Assembly (NCBI GenBank): GCA_014377795.1 | Contig: JACMOY010000171.1 | Span: forward strand, 1 to 6,716 | Direction: 5' to 3' | Origin: Actinomycetota bacterium | GTDB taxonomy: Bacteria > Actinomycetota > Actinomycetes > Actinomycetales > Angustibacteraceae | DNA: 6,716 nucleotides | Shown: one piece after another, positions 1-6,076 of the stretch | How positions within the stretch are numbered: the first letter of the stretch is position 1 | Layout: every line of letters begins with the position of its first letter | The notes under the pieces: generated by a model | Told to the model about the DNA's origin: nothing | The model's input: only the letters and a program-made list of their open reading frames with translations | The model's database searches: none | Position numbers and translations under genes: made by a program

Positions 1-683
1 GCGTCGCCGGTGTGGGTGTCGATGCTCGCGACGATCATCGAGTCGGTGCGCACCCCGGTGCGGTCGCGGCCGGCGTCCGATCCGAGCAGCAGCATGTTGT
101 CCCGGGGGACTCCGGCCCACGGGTCGGCCTCGCCCTGCACCGGGACGGCGCCACCGGCCACTGCGGTGCCGCTCGTGGTGCCGGTGGTGAACAGCGAGGT
201 GACGACGTCGCGCTGGATCAGGGCGTAGCGCACCCCGACGCTGCTGGGGGCGGCGATCGCGGTGCACAGCGCGGCGACCAGTGCGACACCCAGCGCCCGC
301 TGGGCGATCGAGGGGCGCTCGGGGCGGGCGGTCCACGCGGTCGCGAGCACCGTGACGCACCACGCGGCGGCGACCACGGCGATGGTGACGGCTGCCACGA
401 GCAGGGTGCGAGGCTGCACCGACGCGGTCAGCACCCGCGCGACGACGTCGCCGCGCAGGGCCAGCAGCCCGGCACCGGCGATGACCAGGACCGTCAGCCC
501 GAGCAGCAGCCCGCCGGCGAGCCGTCGTCCGGCCGCGATCAGCCCGGCCCCCGGCACCAGCGACAGCGCGGTGACGGCCACGAAGCGACCGAAGCCCTCG
601 CCGCGAGCGCTGGCGTGACGTGCTCGGGCCGCGGCGTCGGCGCGGCCGCCACGGTGCCGCGCGGGGCCGTCACCTCGGTGCAT
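1..683 (-). CDS. LCP (LytR-CpsA-Psr) family protein, N-terminal part, runs off the left edge
   Basis: LCP enzymes sit in the membrane and attach undecaprenyl-linked glycopolymers to peptidoglycan outside the cell. About 227 residues are visible; the C-terminal part lies beyond base 1. The ATG at 683-681 is preceded, after 7 bases, by the Shine-Dalgarno AGGAG (complement of 691-695). Residues 1-32 are a basic cytoplasmic tail. Hydrophobic segments lie near 34-51 (with a PGAG...GRR turn), 55-77, 93-117 and 129-148, followed by a Ser/Thr/Gly-rich stretch. The LCP domain begins at NMLLLGSD (196-203), followed by DRTGVRTDSM (207-216), which carries the Arg/Asp pattern typical of the family's phosphate-binding site. 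It is divergent from the tRNA-Ser gene. Family assignment rests on this motif and on the membrane-anchored layout; which glycopolymer it handles cannot be told. Long plus-strand open frames over the region are antisense shadows. Confidence 0.88.
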   Translation of the reverse strand, partial: MHRGDGPARHRGGRADAAARARHASARGEGFGRFVAVTALSLVPGAGLIAAGRRLAGGLLLGLTVLVIAGAGLLALRGDVVARVLTASVQPRTLLVAAVTIAVVAAAWCVTVLATAWTARPERPSIAQRALGVALVAALCTAIAAPSSVGVRYALIQRDVVTSLFTTGTTSGTAVAGGAVPVQGEADPWAGVPRDNMLLLGSDAGRDRTGVRTDSMIVASIDTHTGD

Positions 684-846
684 GCCAGGGCTCCTGTCGG
701 GTCACTGTGGAAGGTCGCTGGGGCGCGCGGGCGCCCACGGCGTAGGTCCATTGGATCACCGCCGCGCCCGGTGTGCCGCCGTGGGCTGTCACGGATCGGG
801 CAGGGCTTGGTGCAGATCCGGTGAAGGGCGGCGTCCTGAAGCGGAG

Positions 847-875
847 TTGGGCGGGCCCGGCGGGGCCGGTAGGCT
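847..875 (+). promoter_or_regulatory. Promoter of tRNA-Ser
   Basis: A -10 element TAGGCT (870-875) lies 17 bases after a partial -35 element TTGGGC (847-852). The predicted transcription start falls at about 882, immediately before the mature tRNA 5' end at 883, so the primary transcript would carry almost no 5' leader. The -10 fits the actinobacterial TAnnnT form; the -35 matches only TTG of the consensus. Confidence 0.55.
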
Positions 876-882
876 GCGCGAC

Positions 883-969
883 GGAGGCGTCGCATAGTGG
901 CCTAGTGCGCCCGCCTGCTAAGCGGGTTGAGGATAAAACCTCTCGCGGGTTCAAATCCCGCCGCCTCCG
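883..969 (+). tRNA. tRNA-Ser(GCT)
   Basis: An 87-base class II tRNA. The acceptor stem pairs 883-889 with 962-968 in seven perfect pairs, with discriminator G969. The anticodon stem pairs 910-914 with 922-926; the loop 915-921 (CTGCTAA) puts anticodon GCT at 917-919, reading AGC/AGU serine codons. A long variable arm (GAGG 929-932 with CCTC 939-942) is diagnostic of tRNA-Ser. The T arm pairs 945-949 with 957-961 around TTCAAAT. The 3' CCA is not encoded. Confidence 0.97.
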
Positions 970-983
970 CCGCACCAGCAGAC

Positions 984-1017
984 CAGCAGGCCCCACCGTC
1001 CAGGGTGGGGCCTGCTG
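984..1017. terminator. Strong hairpin between convergent tRNA-Ser and the 1039-1569 gene
   Basis: A 14-bp perfect stem (984-997 with 1004-1017) closes a 6-base loop (998-1003). It starts 14 bases after the tRNA and ends 21 bases before the stop of the gene on the opposite strand, so it can serve both. There is no T tract on either side, as is common for actinobacterial terminators. A role in termination is inferred from position and stability. Confidence 0.7.
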
Positions 1018-1038
1018 CGTGGTGCAGGCGGCGCCCGC

Positions 1039-1569
1039 TCAGGCGGCGAGCAGCATGGCGAGGACGGCGACGTCAGGGTCCTGAGTCGGGTCGACCCCCA
1101 CCGCGCTGATCAGCCGGGTGACCGTGCCGTCGGCCTCGGCCTCGACCCACGCGGCCCGATGGTCCAGTCCCAGGTGCGGCAGGCCCGGCAGCAGCACGCA
1201 ACCGGACGCCGACCCCGCGGCCTCCGGGGTCGAGGGGCTGGGCTCGCCCGGGGGGTGCAGCAGCACGAGGGCGGATGGCGCCAGGCGGCTCAGCTCGCCG
1301 GGCTGCGGGGCGCCCAGGCCGAGCACCGGCCCGGCCAGGACGATCAGCCCGACGGTGCCCGGCCGCGGGTCCTGCGGCCGGTCGTCGGTGGCCCGGAACA
1401 CCGTGGTCGTCGGCACCAGCCCGGGCACAGCGGCCAGCCGCACCGCCAGGGTGAGCAGCTGGGCCCACTCCAGGGTGCTCACCGGCCATCGACCCGAGAC
1501 CACGAACCCCGACAGGGCGCGACAGTCACCGCGGTGGAAGGGCGAGAGCTCGACGCGCGGGTGGTCCAC
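1039..1569 (-). CDS. Hypothetical protein, 176 residues
   Basis: I do not recognise a family. The start is GTG at 1569-1567, chosen because AAGGAGG (complement of 1574-1580), close to the full anti-Shine-Dalgarno match, lies 4 bases upstream. The protein has no signal peptide or clear membrane helix and appears cytoplasmic. A predicted helix at 31-49 (STLEWAQLLTLAVRLAAVP) is followed by a polar, Pro/Asp-rich turn at 59-71, a hydrophobic strand (GTVGLIVLAG, 71-80), a second hydrophobic strand (SALVLLHPPG, 99-108), a Pro/Ser-rich linker (109-122) and a C-terminal stretch with VEAEADGTVTRLISAVG (142-158). Third codon positions are strongly G/C, supporting real coding. It is divergent from the 1702-2229 gene and convergent with tRNA-Ser. 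Function unknown. Confidence 0.75.
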   Translation of the reverse strand: MDHPRVELSPFHRGDCRALSGFVVSGRWPVSTLEWAQLLTLAVRLAAVPGLVPTTTVFRATDDRPQDPRPGTVGLIVLAGPVLGLGAPQPGELSRLAPSALVLLHPPGEPSPSTPEAAGSASGCVLLPGLPHLGLDHRAAWVEAEADGTVTRLISAVGVDPTQDPDVAVLAMLLAA

Positions 1570-1610
1570 GGTGCCTCCTTGCCGGGAGAGTGCAGCCTGG
1601 GGTCATGATC

Positions 1611-1642
1611 GGCTGGCACACAAGCCCCCTTGAGTGCCAGCC
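1611..1642. repeat. Hairpin-forming inverted repeat in a divergent intergenic region
   Basis: A 9-bp perfect stem GGCTGGCAC/GTGCCAGCC (1611-1619 with 1634-1642), then one A-A mismatch and four more pairs (CAAG 1621-1624 with CTTG 1629-1632) around a CCCC loop. It lies between the divergent starts at 1569 and 1702. It could be an operator, a 5'-UTR structure of the minus-strand gene, or an insulator between the two promoters; the sequence does not decide. Confidence 0.6.
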
Positions 1643-1681
1643 GTCCTACGCCGCAGGCGAACGGCGCTTGTGTTGCTGAGT

Positions 1682-1696
1682 AATCATGTAATGATT
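1682..1696. promoter_or_regulatory. Perfect AT-rich dyad (AATCAT-GTA-ATGATT) overlapping the promoter of the 1702 gene
   Basis: Six-base perfect arms (1682-1687 and 1691-1696) around a 3-base centre, ending 5 bases before the ATG at 1702. A TAATGA sequence (1689-1694) inside the dyad is a plausible -10 element, with TTGTGT (1668-1673) as a weak -35. The AT content stands out from the surrounding GC-rich DNA. The layout suits a repressor site blocking RNA polymerase. Confidence 0.5.
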
Positions 1697-1701
1697 GTTG
1701 C

Positions 1702-2229
1702 ATGACAGCGAACATCGAGGCAGAGGTCCGCGGCTGGTTCACCGGCCGCCTGCCGCAGGAGTGGACCCAGACGCCGGCCGAGGTCAGCGTCGACAAGGAC
1801 GAGGTCGTCGTCACCGTCACGATCCCCGAACCGACGGTGTCCGACGACGCGGGTGACGTCGAGCGGGCGGCTGCCGGCGCCGGCCGGGTGAAGGCCTGGC
1901 GCGAGCAGACCCGCGCCGAGCGGATGCGGCTGGCCGACGAGGCCGAGCACCGGTTCGGGCGCAAGGTGGCCTGGGGGGTGCGCTCCGGCGAGCGCCGCGA
2001 GCTGTTCACCCACCTGGCGGTGCCCGTCATGACCCGGCTGCGCCAACCCGAGCGCCAGGTGCTCGACACCCTGGTCGCGGCCGGGGTGGCGCGCTCGCGG
2101 GCCGACGCCCTCGCCTGGTGCGTGCGGCTGACCGGGAAGCACGCCGACGAGTGGCTCGGCCAGCTGCGCGAGGCCATGACCGCCGTCGAGCAGGTGCGGG
2201 CGCAAGGCCCCGACGCCCCCGCGGCCTGA
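1702..2229 (+). CDS. Hypothetical protein with ribbon-helix-helix-like C-terminal segment, 175 residues
   Basis: No family is recognised with certainty. There is no Shine-Dalgarno before the ATG, and the -10-like TAATGA ends 7 bases upstream, so a leaderless mRNA is likely. Residues 1-43 form an amphipathic start and a strand-rich part (AEVSVDKDEVVVTVTIPEP, 26-44). Residues 50-83 are a charged, Ala/Arg/Glu-rich helix. Residues 101-113 (LFTHLAVPVMTRL) look like a strand, followed by a helix (115-130) and a second helix opening with SRADALAWCV (132-141), the spacing typical of ribbon-helix-helix DNA-binding proteins. The tail (161-175) is Ala/Pro-rich. No membrane segment or signal peptide. Codon use is strongly G/C at position 3. 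A DNA-binding or autoregulatory role is inference from the fold pattern and from the dyad just upstream. Confidence 0.82.
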   Translation: MTANIEAEVRGWFTGRLPQEWTQTPAEVSVDKDEVVVTVTIPEPTVSDDAGDVERAAAGAGRVKAWREQTRAERMRLADEAEHRFGRKVAWGVRSGERRELFTHLAVPVMTRLRQPERQVLDTLVAAGVARSRADALAWCVRLTGKHADEWLGQLREAMTAVEQVRAQGPDAPAA

Positions 2230-2233
2230 CCCC

Positions 2234-2327
2234 GGCGCCCCCCCACCTCCCGCACTTGCTGCGCTAAGTGCCGGACGCCGTGCGACCGGAGCGGCAGATG
2301 GTGCAGCAAGTGCGGGGTAGGGGCGCC
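2234..2327. repeat. Composite inverted repeat downstream of the 1702-2229 gene
   Basis: The core arms CCCGCACTTGCTGC (2249-2262) and its exact complement (2303-2316) are 14 bp. Outer arms GGCGCCCC (2234-2241) and GGGGCGCC (2320-2327) and inner arms TGCCG (2269-2273) and CGGCA (2292-2296) extend it to a nested, interrupted hairpin of about 94 bases. A further alternative pairing exists inside the left arm (GCACTT 2252-2257 with AAGTGC 2266-2271). It begins 4 bases after the stop codon, so it may end transcription, but it is larger than a usual terminator and lacks a T tract. A REP-like dispersed element is another reading. Confidence 0.65.
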
Positions 2328-2366
2328 CGATTTGCCCCGCGGGGCGGGGTGGGTCACCGTCGGGGG

Positions 2367-3353
2367 ATGCTGACACGCACGGGTATCGCGGCTGCCGCGG
2401 CGGGCGCGCTGCTGCTGGGTGCCTGCGGCGGTGGTGGCTCGCCGGCCGACCAGAGCGCAGCCACGACGTCCGGAGCCACCCCGCGTACGGCGTCCGCGAC
2501 CGCGTCGCCGTCCGCCTCGTCGACACCGACACCGGCCCCGGCACCCTCACCCACCGCGGTGCAGCTGCCGCGCGGTGGGCGCACGGTGTTCCCGCGGTAC
2601 CGGCTGTTCGGCTACAGCGGCGCACCGGGGTCGGCGGCTTTCGGTCGGCTCGGCACCGGCGACCTGGACGCGCGGGTCCGAGAGATCGAGTCCAAGGGCA
2701 AGGCGTACGCGGCGGGTCGTCAGGTCATGCCGGTGCTCGAGCTGATCGCGGTCGTCGTCGACAGCAAGCCGGGGGCCGACGGCGACTACAACCGTCAGGT
2801 CAGCGACGCGACGATCCGCACCTACCTGGCAGCCGCCCGCCGCCACCGGGCGCTGCTGCTGCTGGACGTGCAGCCGGGCCGGGACGACTTCCTCACCCTG
2901 GCCCGCCAGCTCGAGCCGTGGCTGCGCCAGCCCGACGTCGGTCTGGCGCTCGACCCCGAGTGGGCCGTCGAGAAGGGGCAGGTGCCGGGTCAGACGTACG
3001 GTCGGACGACGGGCGCCGAGCTCGACGGTGTCGCGGCCTACCTCGACGGGCTGGTCCGCCGGCGGGCCCTGCCGCAGAAGGTGCTGGTGTTCCACCAGGT
3101 GGCGGCCAAGGTGGTGCAGCACCAGGAACGGATCCGCGCCCGGGACGGGGTCGTCGTCATCAAGAGCGTCGACGGCATCGGCAACCGCAGCGAGAAGACC
3201 ACCACCTGGACCACGCTGGTCAAGGGCCTGCCCGCCTCGATCCACCCCGGTTTCAAGCTGTTCTACGACGAGGACACCCGGCACGGGCCGCTGATGACCC
3301 CACAGCAGGTGCTGGGGCTGCGACCGACGCCCGAGTACGTCCTGATCGAGTAG
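2367..3353 (+). CDS. Secreted lipoprotein with possible TIM-barrel-like domain, 328 residues
   Basis: The ATG at 2367 is chosen over in-frame GTG codons upstream (for example 2268) because it gives a complete lipoprotein signal peptide: basic MLTRTG, a hydrophobic run (7-18) and the lipobox LLGAC with Cys20. The upstream start would also fall inside the inverted repeat. Residues 21-66 are a Gly/Ser/Thr/Ala/Pro-rich linker, as in cell-wall-spanning lipoproteins. The folded part (75-328) alternates hydrophobic strands and helices: LFGYSG (80-85), MPVLELIAVVVD (121-132), RALLLLDVQPGR (161-172), VGLALDPEW (191-199), KVLVFHQV (238-245), VVVIKSVDG (262-270) and GFKLFYDED (295-303). Acidic residues sit at strand ends (Asp167, Asp196, Glu198, Asp269), as in glycoside-hydrolase-like barrels. 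Enzyme activity is not shown. It is convergent with the DUF1990 gene, with only 6 bases between the stops. Confidence 0.9.
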   Translation: MLTRTGIAAAAAGALLLGACGGGGSPADQSAATTSGATPRTASATASPSASSTPTPAPAPSPTAVQLPRGGRTVFPRYRLFGYSGAPGSAAFGRLGTGDLDARVREIESKGKAYAAGRQVMPVLELIAVVVDSKPGADGDYNRQVSDATIRTYLAAARRHRALLLLDVQPGRDDFLTLARQLEPWLRQPDVGLALDPEWAVEKGQVPGQTYGRTTGAELDGVAAYLDGLVRRRALPQKVLVFHQVAAKVVQHQERIRARDGVVVIKSVDGIGNRSEKTTTWTTLVKGLPASIHPGFKLFYDEDTRHGPLMTPQQVLGLRPTPEYVLIE

Positions 3354-3359
3354 CGCAGG

Positions 3360-3926
3360 TCAGCTGAGCAGCGCGCGGGCCGACTCGACGTACGCGACGG
3401 TGGCCCGGCGCTGCAGCACCAGGGCGAGCGGCAGCCCGAGCGTGGGAAGCAGCCCGGCGGGCCGCCAGATGGCGCGCACCCGCAACCGCACCAAGCCGTC
3501 CCCGCCGAGCCGGGCGACGAACGCCTCCTCACCGCGCTCGGGGTGGCCGGGCAGGGTGGCGTACGAGAAGCCCCGCACATCGGCGCCCTCGTGCACCGCG
3601 GTGACCACGCACGGCGCCGCGACCAGCGCCGGGCCCAGCCGCGCCACGCTGCTGCACCGGGCCCCGACGTCCGCGCGGGCTGCGCCGACGACGTCCAGGC
3701 CTGCCCCGCGGTGCACCTGCCACTGCCGCAGCAGCTCGCCGAGCCGCTCGAGGTCGGCGGTGCCGCGCCCGACGTCACCGCGCTCGTCGGCGAGGCGATA
3801 CCCCTGGGGCGCGGCACCCTCGAGTGCCGGCGGTCCGTCGTACGTCGGCGCCGCCGTCGCCAGCAGCGCCAACCGGCGCTCGGCGTCGCCCCGGGAGGTG
3901 ACGAACGGCGACGGCAGCACCCTCAT
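3360..3926 (-). CDS. DUF1990 (UPF0548) family protein, 188 residues
   Basis: A family of unknown function. Diagnostic features are [17 protein letters not shown] (120-136), the strand [13 protein letters not shown] (145-157), a short hydrophobic stretch (158-171) and the C-terminal [10 protein letters not shown] (171-180); the N-terminus carries TYDGPP (28-33). The length is normal for the family. The ATG at 3926 overlaps the pckG stop as ATGA. No Shine-Dalgarno stands at a proper distance (a GAAGG lies 16 bases upstream), so translation probably depends on ribosomes finishing pckG. An in-frame open stretch continues upstream into pckG but is antisense-frame readthrough and is not expected to be translated. 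No signal peptide. The tight link to pckG suggests co-expression; it does not show a shared function. Confidence 0.88.
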   Translation of the reverse strand: MRVLPSPFVTSRGDAERRLALLATAAPTYDGPPALEGAAPQGYRLADERGDVGRGTADLERLGELLRQWQVHRGAGLDVVGAARADVGARCSSVARLGPALVAAPCVVTAVHEGADVRGFSYATLPGHPERGEEAFVARLGGDGLVRLRVRAIWRPAGLLPTLGLPLALVLQRRATVAYVESARALLS

Positions 3927-5764
3927 GCGACGCCGAGCCGCGCCTTCAGCGCGTCCAGCTCGGTCCAGAGCATGGCCGGCAGCGTCTGGCCGAACGTCTC
4001 GAACCACTCCTGGATCTGGGGCAGCTCGGCCTTCCACTCGTCGGTGTCGACCCGCAGGCAGACCTCGAGGTCGCCGGCCGACAGGTCGAGCCCGTCGAGG
4101 TCGAGCCCGTCGGCGGTGGGGACGCGTCCGATCGGCGTCTCGACGGCGGCCGCCTGGCCCTCGAGCCGCTCGATGACCCACTTGAGGACCCGGCCGTTCT
4201 CACCGAAGCCGGGCCACACGAAACCGCCCTCGTCGTCGCGGCGAAACCAGTTGACGTAGAAGATCCTCGGCAGCTTGGTGACGTCGGCGCCCTTGCCGAT
4301 GTCGATCCAGTGCTGGAAGTAGTCGCCGGCGTTGTAGCCGATGAACGGCAGCATGGCCATCGGGTCGCGACGCACGATGCCGACCTGACCGGTGGCGGCG
4401 GCGGTGGTCTCGGACGACAGGGTCGCGCCCATGAACACCCCGTGCACCCAGTCGCGTGACCCGGTGACCAGGGGGATCGTCGTCTTTCGGCGGCCGCCGA
4501 ACAGGATCGCCGAGATCGGGACGCCGCGCGGGTCGTCGTACTCGGGGGCGAGGATCGGGCACTGGTCGATCGGCGTGCAGAACCGGCTGTTCGGGTGGCT
4601 GGAGGGCTCGCTGGAGTCCGGCGTCCAGTCGCGGCCCTTCCAGTCGGTCAGGTGCGCGGGCGGCTGCTCGGTCATGCCCTCCCACCAGATGTCGCCGTCG
4701 TCGGTGAGGGCGACGTTGGTGAAGACCGAGTTGCCCTTGTCGATGGTGCGCATCGCGTTGGGGTTGGTGTTCCAGCCGGTGCCGGGTGCGACGCCGAACA
4801 GGCCGAACTCGGGGTTGACCGCCCAGAGGCGGCCGTCCTCGCCGAACTTCAGCCAGGCGGGGTCGTCGCCCAGGGTCTCGACCTTCCATCCGGGGATGGT
4901 GGGCTCGAGCATCGCGAGGTTGGTCTTGCCGCAGGCGCTGGGGAACGCGGCGGCGACGTAGTGCACCTGCCCCTGGGGGTTGGTGAGCTTGAGGATGAGC
5001 ATGTGCTCTGCGAGCCAGCCCTCGTCGCGCGCCATGACGCTGGCGATCCGCAGGCTGTAGCACTTCTTGCCCAGCAGGGCGTTACCGCCGTAGCCCGACC
5101 CGTAGCTCCAGATCGCCCGCTCCTCGGGGAACTGGACGATGTACTTGGTCTCGTTGCAGGGCCACGCGACGTCCGCCTCGCCGTCCGCGAGCGGCGCACC
5201 GAGGGAGTGCAGTGCGGGGACGAAGTCCGCGTCGACCTCCTCCATCCGGCGCAGCACCGACGTGCCGACCCGCGCCATCACGCGCATCGAGGCGACGACG
5301 TACGCCGAGTCGGTGATCTCGACGCCGAACATCGGCGTGGGTGCGTCCAGGTGCCCCATGACGAAGGGGATGACGTACATCGTCCGGCCGCGCATCGACC
5401 CGCGGTACAGGTCGGTCAGCAGCGCCCTCATCTGATCCGGGGCCATCCAGTTGTTGGTGGGGCCGGCGTCCTTCTCGTCCAGGCTGCAGATGAACGTGCG
5501 GTCCTCGACGCGCGCGACGTCGCTGGGGTCGGACGCGCAGTGGAACGAGTTCGGCTTCTTGGTCTCGTCCAGGCGGGTGAAGGTGCCGACCTCGACGAGC
5601 CTGTCGGTCAGGGTGGTCCACTCGGTGTCGTCACCGGTGACCCAGTGGACGGCGTCCGGCGTGGTGAGCGCGGCGATCTCGTCGACCCAGGCAGCCAGTC
5701 GGGCGTGGGAGGTGACGGGCGTGGAGCTGACCTCGGGGTCGGGGGTACGGGTCTGGGTCGTCAT
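3923..5764 (-). CDS. pckG: Phosphoenolpyruvate carboxykinase (GTP)
   Basis: Cytosolic enzyme that converts oxaloacetate plus GTP to phosphoenolpyruvate, CO2 and GDP, the first committed step of gluconeogenesis. The 613 residues are full length. Conserved parts in order: substrate-binding ARVEDRT (84-90, Arg86); [15 protein letters not shown] (221-235) around the active site; EHMLIL (253-258), whose His254 matches the metal-ligand histidine of the family; the GTP-PEPCK signature FPSACGKTN (274-282) containing the P-loop and reactive Cys278; LGDDPAW (298-304, the kinase-2 aspartates); NSRFCTP (392-398); and VNWFRRD...[11 protein letters not shown] (504-527), the guanine-binding region. No key residue is missing. 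The ATG at 5764 follows AAAGGGA (complement of 5774-5780) by 9 bases. An overlapping upstream ATG is out of frame. It is first in a two-gene operon with the DUF1990 gene. The upstream region is rich in operator-like sites. Confidence 0.98.
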   Translation of the reverse strand: MTTQTRTPDPEVSSTPVTSHARLAAWVDEIAALTTPDAVHWVTGDDTEWTTLTDRLVEVGTFTRLDETKKPNSFHCASDPSDVARVEDRTFICSLDEKDAGPTNNWMAPDQMRALLTDLYRGSMRGRTMYVIPFVMGHLDAPTPMFGVEITDSAYVVASMRVMARVGTSVLRRMEEVDADFVPALHSLGAPLADGEADVAWPCNETKYIVQFPEERAIWSYGSGYGGNALLGKKCYSLRIASVMARDEGWLAEHMLILKLTNPQGQVHYVAAAFPSACGKTNLAMLEPTIPGWKVETLGDDPAWLKFGEDGRLWAVNPEFGLFGVAPGTGWNTNPNAMRTIDKGNSVFTNVALTDDGDIWWEGMTEQPPAHLTDWKGRDWTPDSSEPSSHPNSRFCTPIDQCPILAPEYDDPRGVPISAILFGGRRKTTIPLVTGSRDWVHGVFMGATLSSETTAAATGQVGIVRRDPMAMLPFIGYNAGDYFQHWIDIGKGADVTKLPRIFYVNWFRRDDEGGFVWPGFGENGRVLKWVIERLEGQAAAVETPIGRVPTADGLDLDGLDLSAGDLEVCLRVDTDEWKAELPQIQEWFETFGQTLPAMLWTELDALKARLGVA

Positions 5765-5785
5765 GGGGCGGCATCCCTTTCACGC

Positions 5786-5805
5786 GGTCAGCACTGACCT
5801 GGTCA
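5786..5805. promoter_or_regulatory. Cluster of GGTCA half-sites just upstream of the pckG ribosome binding site
   Basis: GGTCAG-CA-CTGACC (5786-5799) is a perfect 6-2-6 dyad. It overlaps TGACC-T-GGTCA (5795-5805), a perfect 5-1-5 dyad, so three alternating half-sites lie within 20 bases. The cluster ends 22 bases before the pckG start codon. It may be an operator or a leader hairpin close to the ribosome binding site. Confidence 0.45.
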
Positions 5806-5843
5806 CTGCGTCGCCGGTCGCTCCGACGACCACCTCGCCAACA

Positions 5844-5868
5844 GGTCCGGAGGACCGAACCCGTTCGG
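5844..5868. promoter_or_regulatory. Two touching dyads in the pckG upstream region
   Basis: GGTCC-GGA-GGACC (5844-5856) shares its last two bases with CCGAAC-CC-GTTCGG (5855-5868). Because they share CC, the two hairpins cannot both form fully in RNA. The second resembles an SOS box (GAAC-N4-GTTC) but has a 2-base centre, so LexA binding is unlikely. Confidence 0.4.
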
Positions 5869-5936
5869 CAGCAAGAGGTGCGACCGACCGTATCGGTGGG
5901 TGGACAGGCCCACCACGGGCGAAAGTCCTCCGTGCG

Positions 5937-5952
5937 GGTGAAATCTCTCACA
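5937..5952. promoter_or_regulatory. CRP/GlxR-like binding site upstream of pckG
   Basis: Read on the minus strand, TGTGA-N6-TCACC matches the CRP-family consensus TGTGA-N6-TCACA at 9 of 10 defined bases, with the exact 6-base spacer. It lies 173 bases upstream of the pckG ATG. Actinobacterial CRP/GlxR regulators bind this motif and control carbon metabolism genes. Binding here is inference. Confidence 0.55.
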
Positions 5953-5966
5953 TGTTTTACGGCTGT

Positions 5967-6002
5967 TGACCAGTCCTTGCAGCCACCTGACGAGTCCTTG
6001 CA
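5967..6002. repeat. 21-bp-phased direct repeat (TGACsAGTCCTTGCA) upstream of pckG
   Basis: Two 15-base copies, 5967-5981 and 5988-6002, differ at one base (C5971 against G5992). Their starts are 21 bases apart, two helical turns, placing both on the same face of the DNA. They lie beside the CRP-like site and upstream of pckG, which suggests paired binding of one regulator. The AGTCCTTGCA part loosely resembles the half-site of the corynebacterial acetate regulator RamB, but not closely enough to name it. Confidence 0.55.
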
Positions 6003-6070
6003 TTCGCGTGCGTCGGCGGTGACCCAGTGAGTCGACCCCCGCCGATTTCTGCCCCGCAGGCGGGCTCCGC

Positions 6071-6076
6071 TAGTAT
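6071..6076 (+). promoter_or_regulatory. Probable -10 element for tRNA-Arg
   Basis: TAGTAT agrees with the -10 consensus at 4 of 6 positions and is the only such AT-rich hexamer shortly upstream of the tRNA. Predicted start is near 6083, giving a leader of about 28 bases. No good -35 is visible at 16-19 bases upstream (TTTCTG or TTCTGC at best). Confidence 0.4.

Noticed and set aside
792..820. Inverted repeat CGGATC/GATCCG as an operator or terminator
   Set aside because: Only 6 bp with a 17-base loop, which is expected by chance in this GC-rich spacer; nothing else supports it.
12..824. 270-residue plus-strand open frame at the left end
   Set aside because: Its text is a Gly/Asp/Arg/Gln-rich antisense product. 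The opposite strand carries an LCP protein with a Shine-Dalgarno and family motifs, and the frame runs toward tRNA-Ser without ending at a sensible place.
2334..2345. Palindrome GCCCCGCGGGGC before the lipoprotein start
   Set aside because: All-G/C palindromes of this size arise easily at this composition, and no promoter or known motif is linked to it.
2268..2366. Upstream GTG start for the lipoprotein
   Set aside because: It would bury the lipoprotein signal peptide behind 33 residues and lie inside the inverted repeat.
3926..4181. Upstream extension of the DUF1990 frame to a 273-residue protein
   Set aside because: The added part is an out-of-frame reading of pckG with low-complexity Arg/Gly/Ala text. 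The family N-terminus fits the ATG at 3926.
4595..5797. 400-residue plus-strand open frame antisense to pckG
   Set aside because: It is the mirror of a GC-rich coding region: Val/Gly/Arg/Asp-rich, no motifs, and exactly covered by a well-conserved enzyme gene.
5855..5868. LexA/SOS box (CGAAC...GTTCG)
   Set aside because: The spacer is 2 bases, while actinobacterial SOS boxes need 4, and pckG is not an SOS gene.
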